Part shown: positions 17,646 through 25,631 of the stretch, piece by piece | Layout of the letters: every line of letters begins with the position of its first letter | Numbering within the stretch: position 1 is the first letter of the stretch | Source of the DNA: Terriglobia bacterium | Lineage (GTDB): Bacteria; Acidobacteriota; Terriglobia; Versatilivoradales; Versatilivoraceae | Assembly: GCA_951813285.1 (NCBI GenBank) | Contig: OX638355.1 | Coordinates: 1,674,653 to 1,738,652 of the forward strand | Length of the DNA: 64,000 nt | Direction: 5' to 3' | The notes under the pieces: model-generated | Told to the model about the DNA's origin: nothing | Databases searched by the model: none | Seen by the model: the letters and a program-made list of their open reading frames with translations, nothing else | Program-made: the position numbers and the translations under genes

Positions 17646-20180
17646 ATGACGGTCAAGTTCGACCCGCGGCAACGGAGTCTGTCTCTAAGCGTGGGCGATC
17701 TCTGCTCCGAGCCGGCCGGCTCCGGAAGCCTCAACCTGGTTCCCTTGCGGGACCTGCGCGGCGAGCTGGGCAGGGAAGTCCATCGCGAACACCAGTCCAC
17801 CCAGTCCCGGCTTTTTCCCGGCTATCGAACAGAGGTGCCTCTCAGCTACCAGTTCGAAGTCGACGGATACCGGGTGACCGTTCAGGGCCGGCTGGACGGC
17901 GTCTATCGCGACGGGCAGGGCTGGGTGGTGGAGGAGGTCAAGTCGAGGCTGGGTTCGGTGAAAAGGGAGGAGGATCCGCCGGTGGTTCCGGCCCATCTGC
18001 TGCAGTTGAAGGTCTACGTCCATCTCTGGCTGAAGACTCGTGAGGCCGGCGCAGTTCGCGGCCGGCTGGTGATCATCAGTTGCAGCGATCGGAGCCGCCA
18101 CTGCCTGGAAGTGGAGTCGGATGGGCCGGCCATGGAGCGGTTTCTGGAAACCCGGACCCGCGAGATCCTGGCGGAGCTGCAGCGAAGCGCCCTGCGGGGG
18201 GAGGAGGCTCGAGGCCTGCCGCCCTTGCGCTTCCCCTATCCGCGCATGCGCGAGGGTCAGGACGGTCTGGTGGAGGCTATCGAGGAGGCGTTGGCGACCA
18301 GCCGGCCCCTTCTGGTTTCCGCCCCAACGGGCATCGGCAAGACGGTGGCGGCGCTTTTTGCCGCCCTGAGCTTCAGCCGCCGCCACGGCCTGTCGGTGTT
18401 CTTCCTGACCTCCAAGACCACCCAACAGCGTATCGTCGCCGACACGCTGGGTCTGTGGGATGAGGCGAGGATGGAGGAGGATGGATCGGGGCGGCCATTC
18501 ACCGGCCTGGTCCTTCGGTCCAAGGAGAAGATCTGCGCCAATGACGTGGTCTGCTGTCATCCCTCCCGCTGCGCCTTCGCCAGGGATTTCTACGGCAAGC
18601 TGGAAAGCAGCGGCTTGAGGAGGAGCCTGGCCGACTTCACCGTGATCACCCCCGATCTGGTTTACCAGAAGGCGGTGGAGAACGAGATCTGTCCCTTTGA
18701 ACTGTCGGTGGAGCTCCTTCCGGAAGCCGATCTGGTGCTGTGCGACTACAACTACCTCTACGATCCCCGGATCAGCCTCAAGCGCCGATTTGCCGGGGAC
18801 AGCCGTGCGTCGGTGGTGATCATCGACGAGGCCCACAATCTCTATGGGCGGGCTCGTGACTACTATTCCCCCCGCCTGGACCTGGGAAGGGTTCGCAGTC
18901 TGAAGAAAAAGATGGAGGCCCTGGCCGGGAAGGCGGATGCTTCCCAGGCCGCCATCGACTTCGGGCCCGAGGAGGCGGCGCAGGCCGGCGGGGAGGAAGA
19001 CGCCGGCTTCGCCCGGGACGTGGTGGACTGTTTGAACCGCCTGGAGGTCTACTTTGGAGAAGTACGCGCCGACTTCCGCGAGAGTTCCGAAGGCGACCCC
19101 TTCCCGGTCCGCTTGGACAGGCCGGTCTTTGACGATCTGGGAGACCGCTTCCACGATCTGCTGCGCCGCTACCTGCTGGATCCGAAACGCCGTGCGGCTC
19201 CGCGGGGAGAGGACGAGTTCCTGGAAATGGCTCGCGGCCTGGAACAGTTCCGCACCGTGCTCGAGGTCGAGGGAGAGGAGTTCGTTCACCTCTACGATGA
19301 GACCGGGAAGTCCCATCAACTTCGCATCCTCTGCCTGAATCCCGCCCTTCAGCTACGGAAGCGGCATCGCAGCTTTCACTCGGTGGTGGCCATGTCGGCC
19401 ACCCTGTCCCCGCTGGAATTCTACCGGGACGTGCTGGGTTTCGAGCCCGACGCCCGACTGCTTTCCATGGCTTCTCCCTTCCCCCCGGACAACCGCAAGG
19501 TGGTGGTGGTGCCCCAGGTCTCCACCCGCTACCGCCACCGGGCGCAGGCCGTCCCTCGAGTCGGGCGGATCATTGAACGGGTGGTGGCCGCCCGCCCGGG
19601 CAACTACCTGGCCTTTTTCCCCAGCTTCGATTTCCTGGCCGCGGTTCGTTCCTGTCTCCGTCCGCAGGGTTATAGCCTGCTGGTTCAGAAGAGAACCATG
19701 GGCGACCACGCCCGAAACGCACTGTTGGAGGAGCTTGCCACCGGCAACCAACCTCACCTGCTGTTGGGGGTGCAGGGAGGAATCTTTGCCGAGGGGGTCG
19801 ACTATCCTGGAGATCTGGCCATCGGGGTCATCATCGTGGGGCCGGGGCTGCCCCGGGTCGGCCGAGAGCTCGACCTCACCCGGCAATACTTTGAAGAGCA
19901 GTACGGCCGGGGATTCGAGTACGCCTGCCTGTTCCCCGGGATGAACCGGGTCATCCAGTCGGCGGGGCGAGTCATTCGTTCCGAGACCGATCAGGGGGTG
20001 ATTGTGCTCATCGGCCAGCGATTCGGATACGAGAACTACATGAACCTTTTCCCCCGGGACTGGTACGAATCGTCGCCGGCCGAGCTGGTCTCCAGGGCCT
20101 ATGAGGATGAACTGCTGCGGTTTTGGGGTGAGCGGCAACCCGCCGGCGATCCGGGTCTCGTCTCCCCGCCCCCAATTTGA
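17646..20180 (+). CDS. XPD/DinG-type iron-sulfur DNA helicase with N-terminal RecB-like nuclease domain
   Basis: 844 residues. N-terminal 180 residues look like a PD-(D/E)XK nuclease: GRLDGVYRDGQGWVVEEVKS gives the D and ExK positions, followed by QLKVYVHLW (QxxxY as in Cas4/RecB). The helicase part has Walker A SAPTGIGKT (about 228), four candidate iron-sulfur cysteines (C297, C303 or C304, C309, C349), the DEAH box in VVIIDEAHNLY, MSATLSP and the C-terminal QSAGRVIRSETDQG arginine-finger motif. Probably unwinds 5'-tailed DNA in repair and may also cut it. ATG 17646 follows the previous gene by 13 bases with AAAGGGCGAGAGAC ahead. Domain assignments come from motifs only. Confidence 0.82.
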   Translation: MTVKFDPRQRSLSLSVGDLCSEPAGSGSLNLVPLRDLRGELGREVHREHQSTQSRLFPGYRTEVPLSYQFEVDGYRVTVQGRLDGVYRDGQGWVVEEVKSRLGSVKREEDPPVVPAHLLQLKVYVHLWLKTREAGAVRGRLVIISCSDRSRHCLEVESDGPAMERFLETRTREILAELQRSALRGEEARGLPPLRFPYPRMREGQDGLVEAIEEALATSRPLLVSAPTGIGKTVAALFAALSFSRRHGLSVFFLTSKTTQQRIVADTLGLWDEARMEEDGSGRPFTGLVLRSKEKICANDVVCCHPSRCAFARDFYGKLESSGLRRSLADFTVITPDLVYQKAVENEICPFELSVELLPEADLVLCDYNYLYDPRISLKRRFAGDSRASVVIIDEAHNLYGRARDYYSPRLDLGRVRSLKKKMEALAGKADASQAAIDFGPEEAAQAGGEEDAGFARDVVDCLNRLEVYFGEVRADFRESSEGDPFPVRLDRPVFDDLGDRFHDLLRRYLLDPKRRAAPRGEDEFLEMARGLEQFRTVLEVEGEEFVHLYDETGKSHQLRILCLNPALQLRKRHRSFHSVVAMSATLSPLEFYRDVLGFEPDARLLSMASPFPPDNRKVVVVPQVSTRYRHRAQAVPRVGRIIERVVAARPGNYLAFFPSFDFLAAVRSCLRPQGYSLLVQKRTMGDHARNALLEELATGNQPHLLLGVQGGIFAEGVDYPGDLAIGVIIVGPGLPRVGRELDLTRQYFEEQYGRGFEYACLFPGMNRVIQSAGRVIRSETDQGVIVLIGQRFGYENYMNLFPRDWYESSPAELVSRAYEDELLRFWGERQPAGDPGLVSPPPI

Positions 20181-20229
20181 CAGAGGTGCCCGCATCGGCT
20201 AGGATTCAGCGTTTCTCTGGCAGCGCTAA

Positions 20230-20346
20230 CCCCGGCCGCGGCCGGGGGATTGCCACGATCACACGTCCCCGGGCTCACGCCCGGGACCAATTGCTGGCGC
20301 GGCTTCGCCGCTCTTCCCTAAACTACAGCAACGCCGGGGGATTGCC
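20230..20346 (+). promoter_or_regulatory. Structured leader ahead of ribA-like gene
   Basis: Three consecutive stem-loop candidates: an 18-bp perfect palindrome CCCCGGCCGCGGCCGGGG at 20230-20247, a nine-pair stem at 20265-20287 (GTCCCCGGGC/GCCCGGGAC with one bulged C, loop TCAC), and GCGGC-TTC-GCCGC at 20299-20311. The 14-base string GCCGGGGGATTGCC occurs at 20241-20254 and again at 20333-20346, 18 bases before the start codon. No match to the FMN riboswitch core was recognised and no U-run follows, so a function is only suspected. Confidence 0.3.
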
Positions 20347-20364
20347 GGATTCGAGAGGCTCCGA

Positions 20365-20964
20365 ATGGGTGTGAGGAGAATCGCCAGTTCCGTGCTTCCG
20401 ACCTCCCATGGCGAGTTCGACCTGCTCGGATACGAGGCCGGGACGGGCGGGGTCGCCAAGTCCTACGTGGTCTTGTCGAAGGGCGCCCTGACGGCGGCAT
20501 CGGCTCCGCTGGTCCGCATCCAGTCCCAGTGCCTGACCGGTGACGTTTTCGGCTCTACCCGATGCGACTGCGGCGAGCAGCTCAGGGTGTCCATGGAGAT
20601 GATTCAGACGGAAGGGCAGGGAGTCATCATCTACCACCCGGAGGAGGGAAGGGGAATCGGCCTGCTCAACAAGTTGCGCGCCTACCAGCTGCAGGACCAG
20701 GGAATCGATACCGTGGAAGCCAACCACCGGTTGGGGTTCGATGCCGATCAACGCGACTATTCCGTCTGCGCCGAGATCGTCAAGGATCTGGGCATTTCCC
20801 GGGTGCGGCTGCTCTCCAACAACCCCGGCAAGCTGAAGGCATTGGAAGATGCCGGAGTCCAGGTCCTGGAGAGGATCCCCATCGAGATTTCTCCCCGACG
20901 CACTTCCCGGAACTACCTGAAGACCAAGAAGGAGAAGCTGGGTCACTGGTTGAACCAGGTGTGA
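20365..20964 (+). CDS. ribA: GTP cyclohydrolase II
   Basis: 199-residue stand-alone GTP cyclohydrolase II, the first step of riboflavin synthesis. The zinc-binding cysteines are in SQCLTGDVFGSTRCDCGEQL (C56, C67, C69). GEGRGIGL-type substrate contacts appear as YHPEEGRGIGLLNKL, and the GTP-binding C-terminal region VRLLSNNPGKLKALEDAGVQV is intact. No RibB domain is fused and no other rib genes are nearby. Start ATG 20365. The 184-bp leader before it is rich in inverted repeats. Confidence 0.9.
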   Translation: MGVRRIASSVLPTSHGEFDLLGYEAGTGGVAKSYVVLSKGALTAASAPLVRIQSQCLTGDVFGSTRCDCGEQLRVSMEMIQTEGQGVIIYHPEEGRGIGLLNKLRAYQLQDQGIDTVEANHRLGFDADQRDYSVCAEIVKDLGISRVRLLSNNPGKLKALEDAGVQVLERIPIEISPRRTSRNYLKTKKEKLGHWLNQV

Positions 20965-21013
20965 GCCGGTGAGTCCTGCCCGGTTTCCCGAGGCGATAGT
21001 TTGGAGAATGCCC

Positions 21014-21568
21014 ATGGCTGAGAGTCCCGGTGGAGTCGCCCGAGGTCGGTTCCCGGCCGGATTGGCGTTGCTGGGCCTGGTCTGTCTTGCGCTGGCTGCA
21101 GCCTGTTCCGGTTCCCGCTCCCCCTGCCTTCCCGGAATGGTGGCTCTCGACCGGCCGGCGCCCGAATTCGCCGTTCAGGACCGGGGCGGACAGGTGCACC
21201 GGCTGAGCGATTTCAGGGGCAAGGTGGTCCTGGTCAATTTCTGGGCGACCTGGTGCCCTCCCTGTCTCGAGGAAATGCCTTCCATGGAGGCCCTCCGCAA
21301 GCAGATCGACGAGACCCAGTTGAAGATCGTGGCCCTCAGCGTGGACGCTTCCTGGGAACCGGTGGATGCCTTTCTCGAGCAACAGCCCTTCGGTTTCGGA
21401 ATCTATTCCGACTTCGAGCAAAAAGTCGCCGAACTCTACGGCACCCACATGGTTCCCGAGACCTACATCGTGGACAAGCAGGGCGTCATCCTGTGCAAGG
21501 TGATCGGAGACCGGGACTGGGTGGAACCCGCGGTGATCGCCTTCCTCAAAAAACTGATAGCAGCCTAG
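21014..21568 (+). CDS. TlpA-like thioredoxin-fold lipoprotein
   Basis: 184-residue envelope disulfide reductase of the TlpA/ResA type. The N-terminus has a signal peptide and lipobox-like ALAAAC (Cys31), then the redox motif WCPPC (C81, C84) within VVLVNFWATWCPPCLEEMPS and the cis-Pro region MVPETYIVDKQG. Such proteins reduce periplasmic disulfides, often for cytochrome c maturation. I chose ATG 21014: GGAG sits 7 bases upstream, better than the in-frame ATG 21008 or GTG 20969. Follows the cyclohydrolase gene on the same strand by 49 bp. Confidence 0.85.
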   Translation: MAESPGGVARGRFPAGLALLGLVCLALAAACSGSRSPCLPGMVALDRPAPEFAVQDRGGQVHRLSDFRGKVVLVNFWATWCPPCLEEMPSMEALRKQIDETQLKIVALSVDASWEPVDAFLEQQPFGFGIYSDFEQKVAELYGTHMVPETYIVDKQGVILCKVIGDRDWVEPAVIAFLKKLIAA

Positions 21569-21624
21569 CCTCGCCCCCGCCCCGCCGCTTCTGCAATTTT
21601 GTGACGTCGGTGTCACGGCGTCAG

Positions 21625-21814
21625 GGGAGAAAGCCCCCCGGGAGCCCGGGCGTCCCGCCCGCACCACACTGGCAAAGCCTCACCCATCTCCACGACCCGG
21701 ATCGACCGGCAAAGACGCCCGGGCTCTGCTTGGGCCGGGCCCATGCGGTTCCCACCGGCACGGTGGACGGGTGCGGGATCGCAGGGAAACCGAGCGGCAA
21801 CCCAAGGGACAGGA
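21625..21814 (+). repeat. ~190-bp GC-rich repeat, first copy
   Basis: Runs from GGGAGAAAGCCCCCCGGGAG through CGTCCCGCCCGCACCACACT, GCAAAGCCTCACCCATCT and GATCGCAGGGAAACCGAGCG to GGGACAGGAT. The second copy at 22028-22219 matches along its length with scattered substitutions, about 403 bases downstream. This copy lacks the closing inverted arm seen in the second. The 849-bp spacer 21569-22417 holds only repeats; no gene was found. Confidence 0.6.
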
Positions 21815-21920
21815 TTAAAAGGACCAGAGGCCGCTGCACGGGACGCTGAGTGGGAATCGGGGCGTTGGGCACAGCCAAGGCCCGCCACGGGGAAGATCAA
21901 TCGAGAAGGACTATGAATTG

Positions 21921-21952
21921 AACATGGATGCACAGGATGCACAGGATTATTA
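21921..21952 (+). repeat. ACAGGAT-type 9-base array
   Basis: AACATGGATGCACAGGATGC followed by ACAGGATTATT: two 9-base units after the common AACATGGAT leader. Shares orientation and leader with 32012-32049. Confidence 0.55.
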
Positions 21953-22038
21953 AAAGAAGACGAACCACCAATGAACACGAATAGACACGAAGAGGGATAG
22001 ACCTCCATGGGTTCGACGACGTCATGGGAGGAAGCCCC

Positions 22039-22245
22039 CCCGGGAGCGCGGGCGTCCCGCCCGCACCACACTGGCAAAGCCTCGCCCATCTTCTCGACCC
22101 GGGTCGAACGGCAATGGCGCCATGGCTCTGCTTCGGCCCGAGCCCATGCGATTTCCACTGGCAGTCTGGCCGGGCTGCCGCATCGCAGGGAAACTGAGCG
22201 GCACGCAACGGGACAGCATGCGGGCGGGACGCCCGCACTCCCGGG
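22039..22245. mobile_element. MITE-like element with 26-bp terminal inverted repeats (second copy of the 190-bp repeat)
   Basis: 22039-22064 and 22220-22245 are reverse complements with one mismatch in 26 (arms begin CCCGGGAG and contain GCGGGCGTCCCGCCCGC). Interior is the same sequence as 21625-21814. The complete termini suggest this is the intact form of a small mobile or formerly mobile element. No transposase is present. Confidence 0.5.
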
Positions 22246-22333
22246 TGGGCCGCTTTCGTCACGATTGCCCTTCAAGGGAGAGTCGGCGCAAACGAACGGG
22301 CTGGATGGTCGCCTTAAATCCCGATTTGACAAT

Positions 22334-22408
22334 GCCTTAGTGGCCCTTCGTCGTTCTTCGTGCCCCTTCGTGGATTCCTCTTTTTCTTTTGTCTTTTTTG
22401 GTTTGTTT
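22334..22408 (-). repeat. Dispersed repeat family B, partial copy
   Basis: On the minus strand: GCTGAAACAAACC, AAAAAAGACAAAAGAAAAAG, then AATCCACGAAGG, CACGAAGAACGACGAAGGGC and CACTAAGGC. This is the left half of the copy at 40063-40241, including the extra GAAGAACGAC segment missing from 11341-11492. It ends 10 bases before the stop of the enolase-family gene. Confidence 0.6.
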
Positions 22409-22417
22409 CAGCCAAGC

Positions 22418-23791
22418 CTACCCCGTCCCCAGGCCGGTTCCGGTCAGGCCGCCTGTACCCAAACGACCATCGGTGATCTGAAACAGTGCCGGGAATCTCG
22501 ACTTCCAGAGCCGGTTGGCGGACGGAATGTACTGGCGGCTGTTGGCTTCCAGAGCGTGGACGCCGGGCAGGTGGGCGGCCAGGCCGGCCGAATGGACCAG
22601 GGACAATCCCGGGCAGGTGAGGTCCTGAACGCAGAGGTAGGCTCCATACTTCTGAGCGGCCGCGGCCAGAAGCAGGGACTGGGATTGTCCCTTGCAGGTC
22701 TTCAGGGCCACACCGCTATAGCCGACCTGGCGGGCAAGCCGAAAGGACTCCAGATCCACCAGGGCCTCGTCGGCCACCAGCGGGACCTTTCGAGCCGCCC
22801 GGTGGAGGAGAATCCTGGGAGGTCCCGTCAGATTGCGGGAGGTTGGCTGTTCCACGTACTGCAGCCGGGCCTTCACTGACGGCGCCCGTCGCTCGATCTC
22901 TTCCAGGAAGTCCAGCAGGTAGTCCACGGTCCGGCATCCTTCGTTGAAGTCCAGGGAGTACTTCCATTCCCGCCCTCCCCGTTTCTCCTGCCCGGCGCTC
23001 ACCACCCGCTCGATATCCACCATCCGGTCCACGTCCAGGCGGAGGTCCCCTCCGTTCAATTTCACCTTGAAGTGGGTCAGGCCCTCGGCCGCAATCCATT
23101 CCGCCAGGGTCTGCGGCAGGCCGTCCTCCAGGGCGGGGGCGCCTTCCGGGGAATCCAGTGGATCGGAGGCGCCCACCGAGTGGTAGAGGTGCAGGTAGGC
23201 AGCCGGGCTTCTCCGCAGGTAGCGGTCCAGCCATTCGCCCTTGAAGTCTTCTCCCAGGTAGTGGCTGAGATCCCGATCCATGAACTCGGGACCGTAGGCG
23301 CGATAGGCGTTGACCCCGTTGACTCTCCCGAAGGCGTCGTGGATGGCCAGGTCGAAAGCGCTGGCGACCACCAGGGCGCAGAGCTTGGGAATGGGCTCGG
23401 CCAACCCATTTTCGGCGCTGACCTGGACGGCGGCCTCCAGATAGAGCGGCTCCAGGCTGTGGTAAAGGTCGATGGGATGGGCCCGTTGGGGATGCCGGCC
23501 GATGATGGAGGCAATCCGTTCCGCCAGCACTCGCATCGCCCGCAGAGACTGATCGTGATTGACCCGGGAGGAGGGAAAGGCCCAGGCGTTGCCCAACGGC
23601 ATCGAGCCCGCTCCCCGGGCCTGCCGGCCGCTCCCGTTTCTGACCAATACCGAGACGTTCAACAGGGTCAGATGGGCGATGGTTCGGCCGCCGAACTGAT
23701 AAGGCATGCGCAGTCGGAAGTCTTCGAAGTCGTGGCTGGCCTCCAGAATACGAACGTCTGTGGGACGGAAGGAGGTTTGGGCCACGGTCAC
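22418..23791 (-). CDS. Enolase-superfamily protein (mandelate racemase/muconate lactonizing type)
   Basis: 457-residue enzyme expected to abstract an alpha proton from a carboxylate with Mg2+. Recognisable catalytic layout: LTHFKVKLNGGD (KxK), YSLDFNEGC (Asp ligand), LQYVEQPTSRNL (Glu ligand), PLVADEALVD (third acid) and the C-terminal GYSGVALKTCKGQSQSLL with a Lys suited to act as base. The substrate is unknown. Start is uncertain: GTG 23791 (VTVAQTSFRPTDVRIL) is preferred. The frame is open to 23956, but the extension translates the ACAGGAT repeat (NILSILFIHVN). No neighbouring gene gives a pathway. Confidence 0.78.
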   Translation of the reverse strand: MTVAQTSFRPTDVRILEASHDFEDFRLRMPYQFGGRTIAHLTLLNVSVLVRNGSGRQARGAGSMPLGNAWAFPSSRVNHDQSLRAMRVLAERIASIIGRHPQRAHPIDLYHSLEPLYLEAAVQVSAENGLAEPIPKLCALVVASAFDLAIHDAFGRVNGVNAYRAYGPEFMDRDLSHYLGEDFKGEWLDRYLRRSPAAYLHLYHSVGASDPLDSPEGAPALEDGLPQTLAEWIAAEGLTHFKVKLNGGDLRLDVDRMVDIERVVSAGQEKRGGREWKYSLDFNEGCRTVDYLLDFLEEIERRAPSVKARLQYVEQPTSRNLTGPPRILLHRAARKVPLVADEALVDLESFRLARQVGYSGVALKTCKGQSQSLLLAAAAQKYGAYLCVQDLTCPGLSLVHSAGLAAHLPGVHALEANSRQYIPSANRLWKSRFPALFQITDGRLGTGGLTGTGLGTG

Positions 23792-23845
23792 CAAATCAGG
23801 TTCCCTGTGTTGGTCTCGGAGTCCGGCATGAGCAGACTCCCGATT

Positions 23846-24100
23846 TACATGGATGAACAGGATAGACAGGATATTTTTCGCCAAACGGCTTCTCGACAAA
23901 GAGAACCTTGAGGGTCTTATGAGCCTGAACGGCAAGTCCTGCCTCAGAGAACGCAATCATCATCACCTTCTCCTGGACCGATTCCAAAAAATAACGCTCC
24001 CAAGCTCATGGATCCCTTCAAAGGCATACCCGATCACTCAGCAAATCAGCTTCGCAGGCAACAGTTTCTTATCCTGTCCATCCTGTTCATCCATGTTTAT
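23846..24100. repeat. ACAGGAT-type arrays, inverted pair
   Basis: Left arm TTACATGGATGAACAGGATA then GACAGGATATT (23846-23873); right arm TTATCCTGTCCATCCTGTTC then ATCCATGTTTATT (24071-24103). The arms are inverted around about 200 bp. The minus-strand reading of the interior (e.g. SEAGLAVQAHKTLKVLFVEK) is open for about 60 codons but matches nothing I know. Fills the 386-bp spacer between the enolase-type gene and rapZ. Confidence 0.6.
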
Positions 24101-24177
24101 TGGAGGACCGGCGCTGAAACCGTGTGCCCCCGAATCGCTGGGATTTGAAAGCCACGGCACTCCGCAGCTACGGGGCT

Positions 24178-25044
24178 TCACGAGAGCGCCAGATCCCGAT
24201 GCAGCACCTTGGCAGTGTAGCCCTTCAGATTCAGCATCCCGCCGATCTGGTTGGCGATGGCGACCGACCGGTGCCGGCCGCCGGTGCAGCCGAATGCGAT
24301 CGTCAGGTAGCTCTTGCCCTCGATGGCGTAGTTGGGAATCAGGAACAGGAACAGATCCTCCAGCCGGCGGAGAAACTCCCGGGTCTGATCGAACGATTGA
24401 ACGTAGGCGGCCACGGCGGGGTCGTTCCCGTTCTTTTGCTTGAGATGGCGAACGAAGTTGGGATTGGGCAGAAAACGGACGTCGAAGACCAGGTCGGCCT
24501 CGGCGGGCAGGCCGTGCTTGAATCCGAAGCTGACCAGTGAAATGAGGAGAGCCGTGGAGTCCCGCTTCTGAAACTTGTCGACGATGAACCGCCTCAGTTC
24601 GTGAACGTTGAAGGGGCTGGTGTCGATGACCTGGTCGGCCAGCTTCCTGAGGGGCTCCAGACGCCGTCTCTCCTCGGCCAGGGAGGCGGCAATGGGCTCG
24701 TCGCCCTTGAGCGGATGCGGACGGCGGGTCTCGCTGTAGCGCCGGATCAGGGAGCCGGGAGTGGCCTCCAGATAGACAAGGGTGATGGCCAGGGGCGTCT
24801 TCTTCAGAGCCTCGAACAGCTTGGGGAACCTGGCCAGTTCGGCGCCCTCGCGCACGTCGATGACGATGGCGGCGCGTTTGATTTGAGCCCGGGCCTGGTT
24901 GCAGAGCTCCGCGAACTTGGGAATCAGCTCCAGCGGGAGATTGTCGACGCAGAAATACCCCATGTCTTCAAAGGCCTTCAGGACCGTGTCTTTGCCGGAC
25001 CCGCTCAGACCAGTGATGATGACAAAGGGATTTCCGGCTTCCAT
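24178..25044 (-). CDS. rapZ: RNase adapter protein RapZ
   Basis: 288-residue nucleotide-binding protein of the RapZ/YvcJ family, linked to glucosamine-6-phosphate/small-RNA control and cell-envelope metabolism in model bacteria. The Walker A is ITGLSGSGKDT at about 11-20 (Asp replaces the usual Ser/Thr after Lys). DMGYFCVDNLPLELIP, SFGFKHGLPAEADLVFDVRFLPNPN and the C-terminal IAFGCTGGRHRSVAIAN are family hallmarks. Last gene of the recJ-lpt-rpoN-hpf-rapZ string; 29 bp separate it from hpf. No ptsN lies between them, unlike many proteobacterial versions. Confidence 0.95.
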   Translation of the reverse strand: MEAGNPFVIITGLSGSGKDTVLKAFEDMGYFCVDNLPLELIPKFAELCNQARAQIKRAAIVIDVREGAELARFPKLFEALKKTPLAITLVYLEATPGSLIRRYSETRRPHPLKGDEPIAASLAEERRRLEPLRKLADQVIDTSPFNVHELRRFIVDKFQKRDSTALLISLVSFGFKHGLPAEADLVFDVRFLPNPNFVRHLKQKNGNDPAVAAYVQSFDQTREFLRRLEDLFLFLIPNYAIEGKSYLTIAFGCTGGRHRSVAIANQIGGMLNLKGYTAKVLHRDLALS

Positions 25045-25073
25045 TTGGCTAGCGACCCGTTGAGAAATGCGGA

Positions 25074-25610
25074 CTACGGTTCGATCAGTCCGAAGTTGCC
25101 GTCCTTGCGTTTGTAGAGCACACTGACTTTCTCGGACTCGGCGTTTCGGAAAACCAGGAAATTGCCGTTGGCGCCACTGACTTCCTGGACGGCCTCCTCG
25201 ACGGTCATGGGCTTCGGGGCGAAGGAGGTTGATTTGATGACACGCGGGGCTCCCGACGGGGGCCGGTTCGTAGAGCTGGAGGAGTTGGAGGGCAGACGGG
25301 AGGCGGGTAGGCCGGGGTGGCGCTTTCTGGTGATTTTCTTTCCCTTGTGCTTCAAAGCCTGGCGCTCGGCCTTTTCCAGCACGGCGTTGATGGATGCGTA
25401 CATGTCGTTGGTTTCTTCAAGTCCGTTGATATCCAGGGACCTGGTGTGCAAATGGATCTCGGCGATCTGCCGGTGCTTTTGAACTGTCAGCGTTACGTGA
25501 ACGTGGATGGCTTCACCCAGAATCTTGCGGATCTTCTTGAGATGCGTCTCGGTGAAATCCCGCAGCGCGGAAGTGACTTCAATGTTTCGACCGGTGTATG
25601 CCACCCGCAT
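25074..25610 (-). CDS. hpf: Ribosome hibernation promoting factor, long form
   Basis: 178-residue long HPF that dimerises 70S ribosomes in stationary phase. Residues 1-95 form the HPF/YfiA fold (MRVAYTGRNIEVTSALRDF, HLHTRSLDINGLEETNDMYASI). A Ser/Pro-rich linker of about 30 residues follows, then the C-terminal dimerisation domain (VIKSTSFAPKPMTVEEAVQEV, NGNFLVFRNAESEKVSVLYKRKDGNFGLIEP). A good GGAGGATCCT precedes ATG 25610. Sits 21 bp after rpoN, an arrangement common in Gram-negative bacteria. Confidence 0.95.
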   Translation of the reverse strand: MRVAYTGRNIEVTSALRDFTETHLKKIRKILGEAIHVHVTLTVQKHRQIAEIHLHTRSLDINGLEETNDMYASINAVLEKAERQALKHKGKKITRKRHPGLPASRLPSNSSSSTNRPPSGAPRVIKSTSFAPKPMTVEEAVQEVSGANGNFLVFRNAESEKVSVLYKRKDGNFGLIEP

Positions 25611-25631
25611 AGGATCCTCCGTGGTAGCTAG

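Noticed and set aside
21616..22340. Several open frames with repeated RAGRPRSRGG-type peptides
   Set aside because: They are translations of the GC-rich inverted-repeat ends, identical in type between copies, without start signals.
23840..24103. Possible CRISPR-like array
   Set aside because: Repeat units are 9 bases without regular spacers, and no cas genes are present.
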